Below, in pieces: positions 46,848-59,010 of a stretch of 64,000 nt of DNA. The notes beneath the pieces were generated by a model. It was given only the letters and a program-made list of their open reading frames with translations. It was not told where the DNA came from and made no database searches. Made by a program: the position numbers and the translations under genes. Position 1 is the stretch's first letter; every line of letters begins with the position of its first letter. This stretch comes from Protonemura montana (Eukaryota > Arthropoda > Insecta > Plecoptera > Nemouridae), in NCBI GenBank assembly GCA_947568835.1, contig OX387610.1, positions 1,986,501 to 2,050,500 of the forward strand. The letters are read 5' to 3'.

Positions 46848-47783
46848 CTAGCAGAACCCGATGCCTAACGGCACCTTAAGATTTTGAGGGATTGTGCATT
46901 TTGGTTTTAATGTAAAGCCTCTAATGGGACCACAACCAAAAGTACCCCCATTTATTTTATTTGAAATTTGCCGCTTCTGTCACTCGGGGTCACTGCATTG
47001 TGGAAACTCTGTGAATTCCAAAGTGACCACGATGACAATTTCGAAAACAAACGATGTTAGCTGTCAAAAGATTTCCGTGTATGATTTCTTGAAATATTTC
47101 TTAGAGAGTGAAACTTGTGAAATACCTTTTAGAATCTGGGCTAGCCAATCTTGCTAGCCAAGACACCAACAATATATCAGTTTTGTCATTTATTTCCCTT
47201 CAGTTTTAGAGATATTGAAAAGAATTTGACATTGACGTTGACATTGACATTGACGTTTGAATATCCTGAATGCACTGCCGCAAAGATAAGTTGAAGAATT
47301 CGTTCACCCTGCAGTGGTCAAAAAACCAAACAAATGAATGCATCTGTCAAACTTTTTGCAAAATTATTTCTATTTCACTTAAAACGAACGTAAATAACAG
47401 CGTTTGTGCTCAATTTCTTCAATAACTTTCATAGGCATGCATAAACAGTATTACCAAACTGCTGCAGGTCATTTAAAGGCAAGTTTTGAATGAAATAAAA
47501 ATCGAACTGTGAGACATGGCTCCAATTTTCCTAGGCAGGAAATTTCAAACACAATTATCAATATTTCACCAAAAAAACGCTTTCAAATCACCCTCAAAGT
47601 GTCACAATAGGATAGAGATTTTAATTTTGAACAATTATAACCCAATTGCACACGTTTTTAACCAAATTTCGCAATTTAAATCAACATGTACAGAAAAATG
47701 TTACCCCAGCTGGTCAGCTGGTCAGCTGGTCAGATACAAACTAAAAAGTTGAACATCGCAATTTAAGGCTTTTATATAAGGTT
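46848..47783 (+). repeat. ~1-kb repeat unit U3 (short form), left arm of a palindrome
   Basis: The short form contains TTGACATTGACGTTGACATT and lacks about 150 bp found in the long form. It ends at the orientation switch. Its 78-codon ORF (47516–47752, MAPIFLGRKFQTQLSIF) is identical in U2, U3 and U4, which reflects repeat identity. Confidence 0.88.
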
Positions 47784-48715
47784 AATATAAAAGCTTTAAA
47801 ATGGCGATGTTCAACTTTTTAGTTTGTATCTGACCAGCTGACCAGCTGACCAGCTGGGGTAACATTTTTCTGTACATGTTGATTTAAATTGCGAAATTTG
47901 GTTAAAAACGTGTGCAATTGGGTTATAATTGTTCAAAATTAAAATCTCTATCCTATTGTGACACTTTGAGGGTGATTTGAAAGCGTTTTTTTGGTGAAAT
48001 ATTGATAATTGTGTTTGAAATTTCCTGCCTAGGAAAATTGGAGCCATGTCTCACAGTTCGATTTTTATTTCATTCAAAACTTGCCTTTTACTCACCCGCA
48101 GCAGCTCGGTAATACTCTTCATGCATGCCTATGAAATTTATTGAAGAAATTGAGCACAAACGCTGTTATTTACGTTCGCTTTAAGTGAAATAGAAATAAT
48201 TTTGCAAAAAGTTTGACAGATGCATTCATTTGTTTGGTTTTTTGACCACTGCAGGGTGAACGAATTCTTAAACTTATCTTTGCGGCAGTGCATTCAGGAT
48301 ATTCAAACGTCAATGTCAATGTCAACGTCAATGTCAAATTCTTTTCAATATCTCTAAAACTGAAGGGAAATAAATGACAAAACTGATATATTGTTGGTGT
48401 CTTGGCTAGCAAGATTGGTAAGCCCAGATTCTAAAAGGTATTTCACAAGTTTCACTCTCTAAGAAATATTTCAAGAAATCATACACGGAAATCTTTTGAC
48501 AGCCAACTTCGTTTGTTTTCGAAATTGTCATCGTGGTCACTTTGGAATTCACAGAGTTTCCACAATGCAGTGACCCCAAGTGAAATAAGCGGCAAATTTC
48601 AAATAAAATAAATGGGGGTACTTTTGGTTGTGGTCCCATTAGAGGCTTTACATTAAAACCAAAATGCACAATCCCTCAAAATCTTAAGGTGCCGTTAGGC
48701 ATCGGGTACTGCTAG
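47784..48715 (-). repeat. ~1-kb repeat unit U4 (short form), right arm of the palindrome
   Basis: It is the reverse complement of U3, starting at the joint and ending GTACTGCTAG. One difference at the tip is GGGTAC for GGGTTC. Together U3 and U4 form a near-perfect inverted repeat of about 0.93 kb per arm. Confidence 0.88.
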
Positions 48716-49800
48716 TTAACCTTATATAAAAGCTTTAATTTGGCGATGTTCAACTTTTTAGTTTGTATCTGGCTGACCAGCTGACCAGCTGGGGTAACAT
48801 TTTTCTGTACATGTTGATTTAAATTGCGAAATTTGGTTAAAAACGTGTGCAATTGGGTTATAATTGTTCAAAATTAAAATCTCTATCCTATTGTGACACT
48901 TTGAGGGTGATTTGAAAGCGTTTTTTTGGTGAAATATTGATAATTGTGTTTGAAATTTCCTGCCTAGGAAAATTGGAGCCATGTCTCACAGTTCGATTTT
49001 TATTTCATTCAAAACTTGCCTATTACTCACCCGCAGCAGCTCGGTAATACTGTTTATGCATGCCTATGAAAGTTATTGAAGAAATTGAGCACAAACGCTG
49101 TTATTTACGTTCGTTTTACGTGAAATAGAAATAATTTTGCAAAAAGTTTGACAGATGCATTCATTTGTTTGGTTTTTTGACCACTGCAGGGTGAACGAAT
49201 TCTTGAACTTATCTTTGGGGCAGTGAATTCAGGATATTTAAACGTCAAAAAGGATTAGAACATCAAATACTTTTTAGAAACCAGTCAAACATTGCTGGGA
49301 ATAATTTTAAATCTTACATGACTTCAGAGCACGACCCAACGCGACATTTATACGGTGATTTGATGGGATTTTCGTTTTGAATTTTATTTAAAACTGGCTG
49401 GCAAGGGAAGGTTTTGACAGTTCTCAAACAATGTCAAACAACTTAATTACCAAAGAAACTTACATTTTGTCAATTTAAGGTGCTTATCCATTCATTTAAC
49501 AGGTTTTTAGTCAGATCTGGTGGAGATGTAAAAGGTATTTCACAAGATTCACTCTCTAAGAAATATTTCACGGAAATCTTTTGACAGCCAATGTCGTTTT
49601 TTTTCGACATTGTCATCGTGGTCACTTTGGAATTCACAGAGTTTCCACAATGCAGTGACCCCGAGTGACATAAGCGGCAAATTTCAAATAAAATAAATGG
49701 GGGTACTTTTGGTTGTGGTCCCATTAGATGCTTTATATTTAAACCAAAATGCCCACTCCCTCAAAATCTTAAGGTGCCGTTAGGCATCGGGTTCTGCTAG
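48716..49800 (-). repeat. ~1-kb repeat unit U5 (long form)
   Basis: Contains the long-form segment (GAGCACGACCCAACGCGACA, TACGGTGATTTGATGGGATT) that is missing from U3, U4 and U6. Ends GGGTTCTGCTAG. Confidence 0.88.
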
Positions 49801-50732
49801 TAAGGTTAATAAAAGCTTTAATTTGGCGATGTTCAACTTTTTAGTTTGTATCTGGCTGACCAGCTGACCAGCTGGGGTAACATTTTTCTGTACATGTTGA
49901 TTTAAATTGCGAAATTTGGTTAAAAACGTGTGCAATTGGGTTATAATTGTTCAAAATTAAAATCTATATCCTATTGTGACACTTTGAGGGTGATTTGAAA
50001 GCGTTTTTTTGGTGAAATATTGATAATTATGTTTGAAATTTCCTGCCTAGGAAAATTGGAGACATGTCTCACAGTTCGATTTTTATTTCATTCAAAACTT
50101 GCCTTTTACTCACCCGCAGCAGCTCGGTAATACTGTTCATGCATGCCTATGAAAGTTAGTGAAGAAATTGAGCCCAAATGCTGTAATTAAGTTCGTTTTA
50201 CGTGAAATAGAAATGATTTTGCAAAAAGAGTGACAGATGCATTCATTTGTTTGGTTTTTTGACCACTGCAGGGTGAACGAATTCTTAAACTTATCTTTGT
50301 GGCAGTGCATTCAGGATATTAAAACGTCAATGTCAATGTCAACGTCAATGTCAAATTCTTTTCAATATCTCTAAAACTGAAGGGAAATAAATGACAGAAC
50401 TGAAATATTGTTGGTGTCTTGGCTAGCAAGATTGGTAAGCCCAGATTCTAAAAGGTATTTCACAAGTTTCACTCTCTAAAAAATATTTCAAGAAATCATA
50501 CACGGAAATCTTTTGACAGCCAACTTCGTTTGTTTTCGAAATTGTCATCGTGGTCACTTTGGAATTCACAGAGTTTCCACAATGCAGTGACCCCAAGTGA
50601 AATAAGCGGCAAATTTCAAATAAAATAAATGGGGGTACTTTTGGTTGTGGTCCCATTAGAGGCTTTACATTAAAACCAAAATGCACAATCCCTCAAAATC
50701 TTAAGGTGCCGTTAGGCATCGGGTTCTGCTAG
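49801..50732 (-). repeat. ~1-kb repeat unit U6 (short form)
   Basis: Short form with the TCAATGTCAACGTCAATGTC tract and GTCTTGGCTAGCAAGATTGG. Ends GGGTTCTGCTAG. Confidence 0.88.
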
Positions 50733-51815
50733 TTAACCTTATATAAAAGCCTTAAATCTGCGATGTTCAACTTTTTAGTTTGTATCTGGCGACCGACCAG
50801 CTGGGGTAACATTTTTCTGTACATGTTGATTTAAATTGCGAAATTTGGTTAAAAACGTGTGCAATTGGGTTATAATTGTTCAAAATTAAAATCTCTATCC
50901 TATTGTGACACTTTGAGGGTGATTTGAAAGCGTTTTTTTGGTGAAATATTGATAATTGTGTTTGAAATTTCCTGCCTAGGAAAATTGGAGCCATGTCTCA
51001 CAGTTCGATTTTTATTTCATTCAAAACTTGCCTATTACTCACCCGCAGCAGCTCGGTAATACTGTTTATGCATGCCTATGAAAGTTATTGAAGAAATTGA
51101 GCACAAACGCTGTTATTTACGTTCGTTTTAAGTGAAATAGAAATAATTTTGTAAAAAGTTTGACAGATGCATTCATTTGTTTGGTTTTTTGACCACTGCA
51201 GGGTGAACGAATTCTTAAACTTATCTTTGCGGCAGTGCATTCAGGATATTCAAACGTCAAACGGGATTAAAACGTCAAATACTTTAAGAAATCGGTTAAA
51301 CATTGCTGGAAATAATTTTAAATGTTACATGGCTTCAGAGCATGACCCAACGCGACATTTCTACGCTGATTTGATGGGATTTTCATAATACATTTTATTT
51401 CAAACTGGGTGGCAAGGAAAGATTTTGACAGTTCTCAAACAATGTCAAACAACTTAATTACCAAAGAAACCTACATTTTGTCAATTTTAAGTGCTTATCC
51501 GTTCATTAAACATGTTTTTAGTATGATCTGGTGGAGATGTAAAAGGTATTTCACAAGTTTCACTCCCTAAGAAATATTTCACGAAAATCTTTTGACAGCC
51601 AACGTCGTTTGTTTTCGAAATTGTCATCGTAGTCACTTTGGAATTCACAGAGTTTCCACAATGCAGTGACCCCGTGTGACAGAAGCGGCAAATTTGAAAT
51701 AAAATAAATGGGGGTACTTTTGGTATTGCATGGTACTTTTGGTTGTGGTCCCATTAAAACCAAAATGCCCACTCCCTCAAAATCGTAAGCGGCCGTAGGC
51801 AGCGGGTTCTGCTAG
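50733..51815 (-). repeat. ~1-kb repeat unit U7 (long form)
   Basis: Long form. Its end is more diverged than the others (GTAAGCGGCCGTAGGCAGCG), and a duplicated GGTACTTTTGGT occurs at about 51714–51740. Confidence 0.86.
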
Positions 51816-52895
51816 TTAACCTTATATAAAAGCCTTAAATCTGCGATGTTCAACTTTTTAGTTTGTATCTGGCGACCGACCAGCTGGGGTAACATTTTTC
51901 TGTACATGTTGATTTAAATTGCGAAATTTGGTTAAAAACGTGTGCAATTGGGTTATAATTGTTCAAAATTAAAATCTCTATCCTATTGTGACACTTTGAG
52001 GGTGATTTGAAAGCGTTTTTTTGGTGAAATATTGATAATTGTGTTTGAAATTTCCTGCCTAGGAAAATTGGAGCCATGTCTCACAGTTCGATTTTTATTT
52101 CATTCAAAACTTGCCTTTAAATGACCTGCAGCAGTTTGGTAATACTGTTTATGCATGCCTATGAAAGTTATTGAAGAAATTGAGCCCAAACGCTGTTATT
52201 TACGTTCGTTTTAAGTGAAATAGAAATGATTTTGCAAAAAGTTTGACAGATGCATTCATTTGTTTGGTTTTTTGACCACTGCAGGGTGAACGAATTCTTA
52301 AACTTATCTTTGCGGCAGTGCATTCAGGATATTTAAACGTCAAAAAGGATTAGAACATCAAATACTTTTTAGAAACCAGTCAAACATTGCTGGGAATAAT
52401 TTTAAATCTTACATGACTTCAGAGCACGACCCAACGCGACATTTATACGGTGATTTGATGGGATTTTCGTTATGAATTTTATTTAAAACTGGCTGGCAAG
52501 GGAAGGTTTTGACAGTTCTCAAACAATGTCAAACAACTTAATTACCGAAAAAACTTACATTTTGTCAATTTTAAGTGCTTATCAGTTCATTTAACAGGTT
52601 TTTAGCCATATCTGGTGGAGATGTAAAAGGTATTTCACAAGTTTCACTCTCTAAGAAATATTTCACGGAAATCTTTTGACAGCCAACGTCGTTTGTTTTC
52701 GAAATTGTCATCGTGGTCACTTTGGAATTCACAGAGTTTCCACAATGCAGTGACCCCAAGTGAAATAAGCGGCAAATTTCAAATAAAATAAATGGGGGTA
52801 CTTTTGGTTGTGGTCCCATTAGAGGCTTTACATTAAAACCAAAATGCACAATCCCTCAAAATCTTAAGGTGCCGTTAGGCATCGGGTTCTGCTAG
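51816..52895 (-). repeat. ~1-kb repeat unit U8 (long form), end of the block
   Basis: Long form ending GGGTTCTGCTAG at 52895, after which unique sequence (TTATTCTTTATTATCAG) begins. The U7 and U8 starts (CTTAAATCTGCGATG, GGCGACCGACCAGC) are the same as each other and differ from U4–U6. Confidence 0.88.
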
Positions 52896-53434
52896 TTATT
52901 CTTTATTATCAGTCATTCTGATAGTTGGGTTTATGGCGGTTAAGTAAAATTTCATGGCCATGACGACGACGTTTATTGGTTTTAGAATAGATTTTGTTCA
53001 GAAAAACAGTTTAAAAACTAGGATTTATACACAAAACAACAGTTACTTTTAGAACTAGGAGTTTTATCCAACGTTTTTCTGAGACTAAACGTAGCGAAAA
53101 CATGAAAATATCTGCAATAGAGAAACGACAATTTGCCTTTTTGATAGGTTAAGTCACAGTAATGTTATGTAAACAAACACAAGAATAAAAGAGAGATGAG
53201 ATGTAATATTTCTTTTAGCGTAAATATTCAACTTTATGCAATGCACGTGCAAAACAGAACCAAGATCTTTCACCCCGTGAAACAGAAAGCAAACATACGA
53301 TGTTCGTATACTTTCCGACGTCAAAAGTAACAAAATGTGTTGCATTTCAGTTTTAATTAACTCACGCACAGACGCCTTAAGCGAACATAATTCTTTTACA
53401 GCACCGCGTAGGCTCACTTAGTGTATACAGTCTA
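52896..53434. other. Intergenic spacer between the ~1-kb block and the 54-bp array
   Basis: Unique AT-rich sequence. A minus ORF of 87 codons (53154–53417) has no recognised motif. Confidence 0.35.
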
Positions 53435-55902
53435 TAGCCCGTGAGAGAAGATACCAGCACAAGGACTGTCCTTGTATTGCTACAGTCTAGCCCGTGAGAG
53501 AAGATACCAGCACAAGGACTGTCCCCTGCATTGCTACAGTCTAGCCCGTGAGAGAAGATACCAGCACAAGGACTGTCCCCTGCATTGCTACAGTCTAGCC
53601 CGTGAGAGAAGATACCAGCACAAGAACTGTCCCTGCATTGCTACAGTCTAGCCCGTGAGAGAAGATACCAGCACAAGGACTGTCCCTGCATTGCTACAGT
53701 CTAGCCCGTGAGAGAAGATACCAGCACAAGGACTGTCCTTGTATTGCTACAGTCTAGCCCGTGAGAGAAGATACCAGTACAAGGACTGTCCCCTGCATTG
53801 CTACAGTCTAGTCCGTGAGAGAAGACACCAGCACAAGGACTGTCCCCTGCATTGCTACAGTCTAGCCCGTGAGAGAAGATACCAGCACACGGACTGTCCC
53901 CTGCATTGCTACAGTCTAGCCCGTGAGAGAAGATACCAGCACAAGGACTGTCCCCTGCATTGCTACAGTCTAGCCAGTGAGAGAAGACACCAGCACAAGG
54001 ACTGTCCCCTGCATTGCTACAGTCTAGCCCGTGAGAGAAGATACCAGCACAAGGACTGTCCCCTGCATTGCTACAGTCTAGCCCGTGAGAGAAGATACCA
54101 GCACAAGGACTGTCCCTTGCGTTGCTACAGTCTAGCCACTGAGAGAAGATACCAGCACAAGGACTGTCCCCTGCATTGCTACAGTCTAGCCCGTGAGAGA
54201 AGATACCAGCACAAGGACTGTCCCCTGCATTGCTACAGTCTAGCCCGTGAGAGAAGATACCAGCACAAGGACTGTCCCCTGCATTGCTACAGTCTAGCCA
54301 GTGAGAGAAGACACCAGCACAAGGACTGTCCCCTGCATTGCTACAGTCTAGCCCGTGAGAGAAGATACCAGCACAAGGACTGTCCCCTGCATTGCTACAG
54401 TCTAGCCCGTGAGAGAAGATACCAGCACAAGGACTGTCCCCTGCATTGCTACAGTCTAGCCCGTGAGAGAAGATACCAGCACAAGGACTGTCCCCTGCAT
54501 TGCTACAGTCTAGCCTGTGAGAGAAGATACCAGCACAAGGACTGCCCCTGCATTGCTACAGTCTAGCCCGTGAGAGAAGATACCAGCACAAGGACTGTCC
54601 CCTGCATTGCTACAGTCTAGCCCGTGAGAGAAGATACCAGCACAAGGACTGTCCCCTGCATTGCTACAGTCTAGCCCGTGAGAGAAGATACCAGCACAAG
54701 GACTGTCCCCTGCATTGCTACAGTCTAGCCCGTGAGAGAAGATTCCAGCACAAGGACTGTCCCCTGCATTGCTACAGTCTAGCCCGTGAGAGAAGATACC
54801 AGCACAAGGACTGTCCCCTGCATTGCTACAGTCTAGCCTGTGAGAGAAGATACCAGCACAAGGACTGTCCCCTGCATTGCTACAGTCTAGCCCGTGAGAG
54901 AAGATACCAGCACAAGGACTGTCCTCTGCATTGCTACAGTCTAGCCCGTAAGAGAAGATACCAGCACAAGGACTGTCCTCTGCATTGCTACAGTCTAGCC
55001 CGTAAGAGAAGATACCAGCACAAGGACTGTCCCCTGCATTGCTACAGTCTAGCCCGTGAGAGAAGATACCAGCACAAGGACTGTCCCCTGCATTGCTACA
55101 GTCTAGCCCGTGAGAGAAGATACCAGCACAAGGACTGTCCCCTCCATTGCTACAGTCTAGCCTGTGAGAGAAGATACCAGCACAAGGACTGTCCTCTGCA
55201 TTGCTACAGTCTAGCCCGTGAGAGAAGATACCAGCACAAGGACTGTCCTCTGCATTGCTACAGTCTAGCTCGTGAGAGAAGATACCAGCACAAGGACTGT
55301 CCCTGCATTGCTACAGTCTAGCCCGTGAGAGAAGATACCAGCACAAGGACTGTCCCCTGCATTGCTACAGTCTAGCCCGTGAGAGAAGATACCAGCACAA
55401 GGACTGTCCCTGCATTGCTACAGTCTAGCCCGTGAGAGAAGATACCAGCACAAGGACTGTCCCCTGCATTGCTACAGTCTAGCCCGTGAGAGAAGATACC
55501 AGCACAAGGACTGTCCCCTGCATTGCTACAGTCTAGCCCGTGAGAGAAGATACCAGAACAAGGACTGTCCCCTGCATTGCTACAGTCTAGCCCGTGAGAG
55601 AAGATACCAGCACAAGGACTGTACCCTGCATTGCTACAGTCTAGCCCGTGAGAGAAGATACCAGCACAAGGACTGTCCCTGCATTGCTACAGTCTAGCCT
55701 GTGAGAGAAGATACCAGCACAATGACTGTCCCCTGCATTGCTACAGTCTAGCCAGTGAGAGAAGATACCAGCACAAGGACTATCCCTGCATTGCTACAGT
55801 CTAGCCCGTGAGAGAAGATACCAGCACAAGGACTGTCCCTGCATTGCTACAGTCTAGCCCGTGAGAGAAGATACCAGCACAAGGACTGTCCTCTGCATTG
55901 CT
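53435..55902 (+). repeat. 54-bp tandem array, locus 2, about 46 copies
   Basis: Same unit as at 28309. Copies of 54 bp (CTGTCCCCTGC) and 53 bp (CTGTCCCTGC) are interspersed. A run of uninterrupted 54-bp units gives a 275-codon frame (53739–54566). Adjacent identical variants (CGTAAGAGAAG twice near 54950 and 55000; TCCTCTGC in neighbours) point to local duplication of unit pairs. Confidence 0.95.
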
Positions 55903-55929
55903 ATAAACACACTAAAAAAATAACAGTTT

Positions 55930-56160
55930 TACTGGAAAGGAAGTGCCCAATATTGTTATTATTTCTAAAGAAAATTGATAATAGCTCGAAAACCAAAACA
56001 TCTTGGCTTGATAAAAGCTTAAAAGCAAATTGAAAATGGAGGACATCAGCGGAGATGATTTAAAAAAATGACGGTTGGTCTGCATGCCATTCTTAAACGA
56101 CCAGTGGCGCCTCTACCGGGCAAGTTTGTTCTCTCATTGAACGGAGTGTACACCCAACAT
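55930..56160 (+). repeat. Dispersed repeat D2, copy 2
   Basis: Matches 30968–31185 in the same order and orientation. It lies directly after the 54-bp array, whereas copy 1 is about 1.8 kb after the other 54-bp array. Both arrays may therefore belong to a larger duplicated segment. Confidence 0.6.
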
Positions 56161-56706
56161 TTGAACCCTTCTTTCATAATCCGACACCTAATGAAATTCA
56201 CTTCCATCTTTCTAGGAAGAGACTCTATGCAAGTGCGTCGTATGAATGTGAATCTCTTCTTGAAAAGCCCAACCCGACGGCGTTAGTTTCCTCACGTCGC
56301 CACGGCGACGTCGCAGCGCGCACGTGCCCACAGAATTTTCCACGGTGTCTAACCAGCTCGCGGGTAAATTACGTGAAACTCTGCGATGCAGAAGAAAAGC
56401 GCTAGGGGGGGAATATAATGCCTTATGTGGGATGGAAAATTGCCAGCGTGGAAAGTTCCCGGGCTTGAACATAGCTGTATGGCTGCAGATTGGTGCAGGT
56501 GGTTTATAAAGAAGATACAAGAATGGTGATCAACAGATGGTTGGCGTAGAATAGAATATGTGAATAGCAGACTCTGCATCGTACTTGCTTTGTAGAGAAA
56601 ATTACTAGTTTTTTTTCTAACAAATTACCTCATTTTGTTTCACTTTTTGTTTGTTGTTCTTTGTTCTTTTCAACCGAAATTACTTTCTGTATTTCCGAGC
56701 TCTTGT
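56161..56706. other. Intergenic with a CpG-rich patch
   Basis: About 56275–56330 is CpG-rich (ACGTCGCCACGGCGACGTCG, a near-palindrome). ORFs on both strands here (61–102 codons) have no recognised motif, and none has a convincing splice arrangement. Confidence 0.35.
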
Positions 56707-57537
56707 TCGAAGTTAAGCAACACTGCGCTGGGTCAGGTATTGGATGAGTGACCATCATACACATGACCAGTTCTGTTCGGGAGAGAGGTTGGAGGGATGA
56801 AAGTTAAGCAATACTGCGCTGGGTCAGGTATTGGATGGGTGACCATCATACACATGACCAGTTCTGTTTGGGAGAGAGGTTGGAGGGATGAAAGTTAAGC
56901 AACACTGCGCTGGGTCAGGTATTGGATGTGTGACCATCATACACATGGCCAGTTCTGTTCGGGAGAGAGGTTGGAGGGATGAAAGTTAAGTAACTTTGCG
57001 CTGGGTCAGGTATTGGATGGGTGACCATCACACACATGACCAGTTCTGTTCGGGAGAGAGGCTGGAGGGATGAAAGTTAAGCAACACTGCGCTGGGTCAG
57101 GTATTGGATGGGTGACCATCATACACATGACCAGGTCTGTTCGGGAGAGAGGTTGGAGGGATGAAAGTTAAGCAACACTGCGCTGAGTCAGGTATTGGAT
57201 GGTTGACCATCATACACATGACCAGTTCTGTTCGGGAGAGAGGTTGGAGGGATGAAAGTTAGTACAGCAACTTCACTTGCCTTGCTTATCAACCTCTCGA
57301 CAGCATGGATTTGTGGAGGAATCCTGTTGTTCGCGTTGTACCGTCCTTTGGAAGGGACGTTAAGCCGATAGTCCCCTTGGTCTTCGACAGGAGTAGGCTA
57401 TGTGCCAGCACCGGGTCTCCTCTATTCTGTTCTAGGCTAGATTATGTTCAGCATAAAACTCCCATACATTCAACGACGCCATTAGATCAGGCGCCGCATG
57501 GCCGTTGTAAAAAAAAATGCGTCGTTTAACACGAAAA
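56707..57537 (+). repeat. 5S-derived SINE with six promoter units, 5'-truncated
   Basis: It begins at the 5S box A (GAAGTTAAGCAACACTGCGC). Six 91-bp units follow, then the 36-bp segment, body and tail (GCGTCGTTTAACACGAAAAA). The first part of the 5S region is missing. Confidence 0.88.
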
Positions 57538-58149
57538 ATTAATAACAAGCAAATAAAGCAACGTTAAATAAGTAATTCAGTGATAAGTTATCATTGGTTA
57601 CTTGATCTTAATAAAGCTTATTAGCACAATGTGGTAAAAAATCTGAAATTAATCTAATTTCATCAATTTTCACAAGACGCTTTTTGCTAGTCGGTTTAAT
57701 TACAGACAAATTGGCAATTAGAAATCGCGAGACGCGAATGATACATGAAGAGAATTAACAAACTGGTAGCTAGCAATTAAATCGTCTGACGCCTGACAAT
57801 TGCTAGAACTCGTTGGTAGCCGAGCACCGAGGCACGTGCGTCATTTTCCTGCACGTGATTCGTGTCAATCCTAGTTTGACGGTTATCAATTAGCAGGTAC
57901 CATCCATCTCTATAATCGTGCCAAAAACACTATTCGAGCTCGTAATTAAATTTCAGGAATTAACATTAATGTTTGGATCATACAGGCGAGATGGGACAGT
58001 TAAACCGATTTACCTGCCGCTGTAATTTGCATTTTAGCAGAAGAATTTTTATGTTGTTTGGTGTAAATGTTTACCAGAGCATGGTTAAATGCTGAGCTAT
58101 TTCTATGAATTTTCATAACTGGGTTTCAAGCTTGTCTTTAAAGCTGAAC
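57538..58149. other. Intergenic, AT-rich
   Basis: No feature is recognised before the Family 3 element at 58150. Confidence 0.35.
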
Positions 58150-59010
58150 TGTCAACGCAAAAATTAACCGCCAAACGACGAATTTACTGATCAAAATGTA
58201 GGATGCCGCCAGGTGGAGTCACCGTCGTTTCGAGTGTTGAGAAATTTCATTTCGTTATTTCTCGCAGATTACTCGCATTTGAGTCTGGTTTACACTCAAT
58301 TAATCTTTATTAATGCTAACCTCAACTATTGATAAACATGTATCGCGATATTTTGAGTCGTAATTATTTAATTGTAGAGGTTTGTTCAAAAGAACAGCAG
58401 CAAGCGCCATCGGGTGGCACCTACCGTTACCACGAGTTTCCGGCCTCGTTTGCTCAGCAGCAAGCGCCATCGTGTGGCACCTACCGTTACCACGTGTTGC
58501 CGGCCTCGTTTGCTCAGCAGCAAGCGCCATCGGGTAGCACCTACCGTTACCACGAGTTTCCGGCCTCGTTTGCTCAGCAGCAAGCGCCATCGTGTGGCAC
58601 CTACCGTTACCACGTGTTGCCGGCCTCGTTTGCTCAGCAGCAAGCGCCATCGGGTAGCACCTACCGTTACCACGCATTGCCGGCCTCGTTTGCTCAGCAG
58701 CAAGCGCCATCGGGTGGCACCTACCGTTACCACGTGTTGCCGGCCTCGTTTGCTCAGCAGCAAGCGCCATCGTGTGGCACCTACCGTTACCACGTGTTGC
58801 CGGCCTCGTTTGCTCAGCAGCAAGCGCCATCGGGTAGCACCTACCGTTACCACGCATTGCCGGCCTCGTTTGCTCAGCAGCAAGCGCCATCGGGTGGCAC
58901 CTACCGTTACCACGTGTTGCCGGCCTCGTTTGCTCAGCAGCAAGCGCCATCGGGTGGCACCTACCGTTACCACGCATTGCCGGCCTCGTTTGCTCAGCAG
59001 GAAGTCTGAC
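58150..59010 (+). repeat. Family 3 element with about ten 60-bp units of three subtypes
   Basis: The left part (GCCGCCAGGTGGAGTCACC, TTGATAAACATGTATCGCG) is followed by ten units at 58396–59001. The E-box position reads CACGTGTTG, CACGAGTTTCC or CACGCATTG in different units, and the upstream site reads GGGTGG, GTGTGG or GGGTAG. The subtype order repeats, implying block duplications. ORFs of 203–226 codons are array by-products. Confidence 0.92.

Noticed and set aside
46578-52077. Conserved 74–78-codon ORF present in most ~1-kb units
   Set aside because: The conservation is shared by the whole repeat unit, on both sides of the ORF. No codon-position bias was evident by eye, and units with changes at the 3' end simply extend or shorten it.
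53739-54566. 275-codon ORF with a CYSLARERRYQHKDC-type repeat
   Set aside because: The motif spacing looks zinc-finger-like, but it is only a run of 54-bp units. Mixed 53-bp units break it elsewhere, so no frame is maintained by selection.
56707-57250. 5S rRNA gene cluster
   Set aside because: Only the internal part of 5S is present, with diverged sequence between boxes, 91-bp spacing and attachment to a SINE body and tail. No complete ~120-nt 5S gene is seen.
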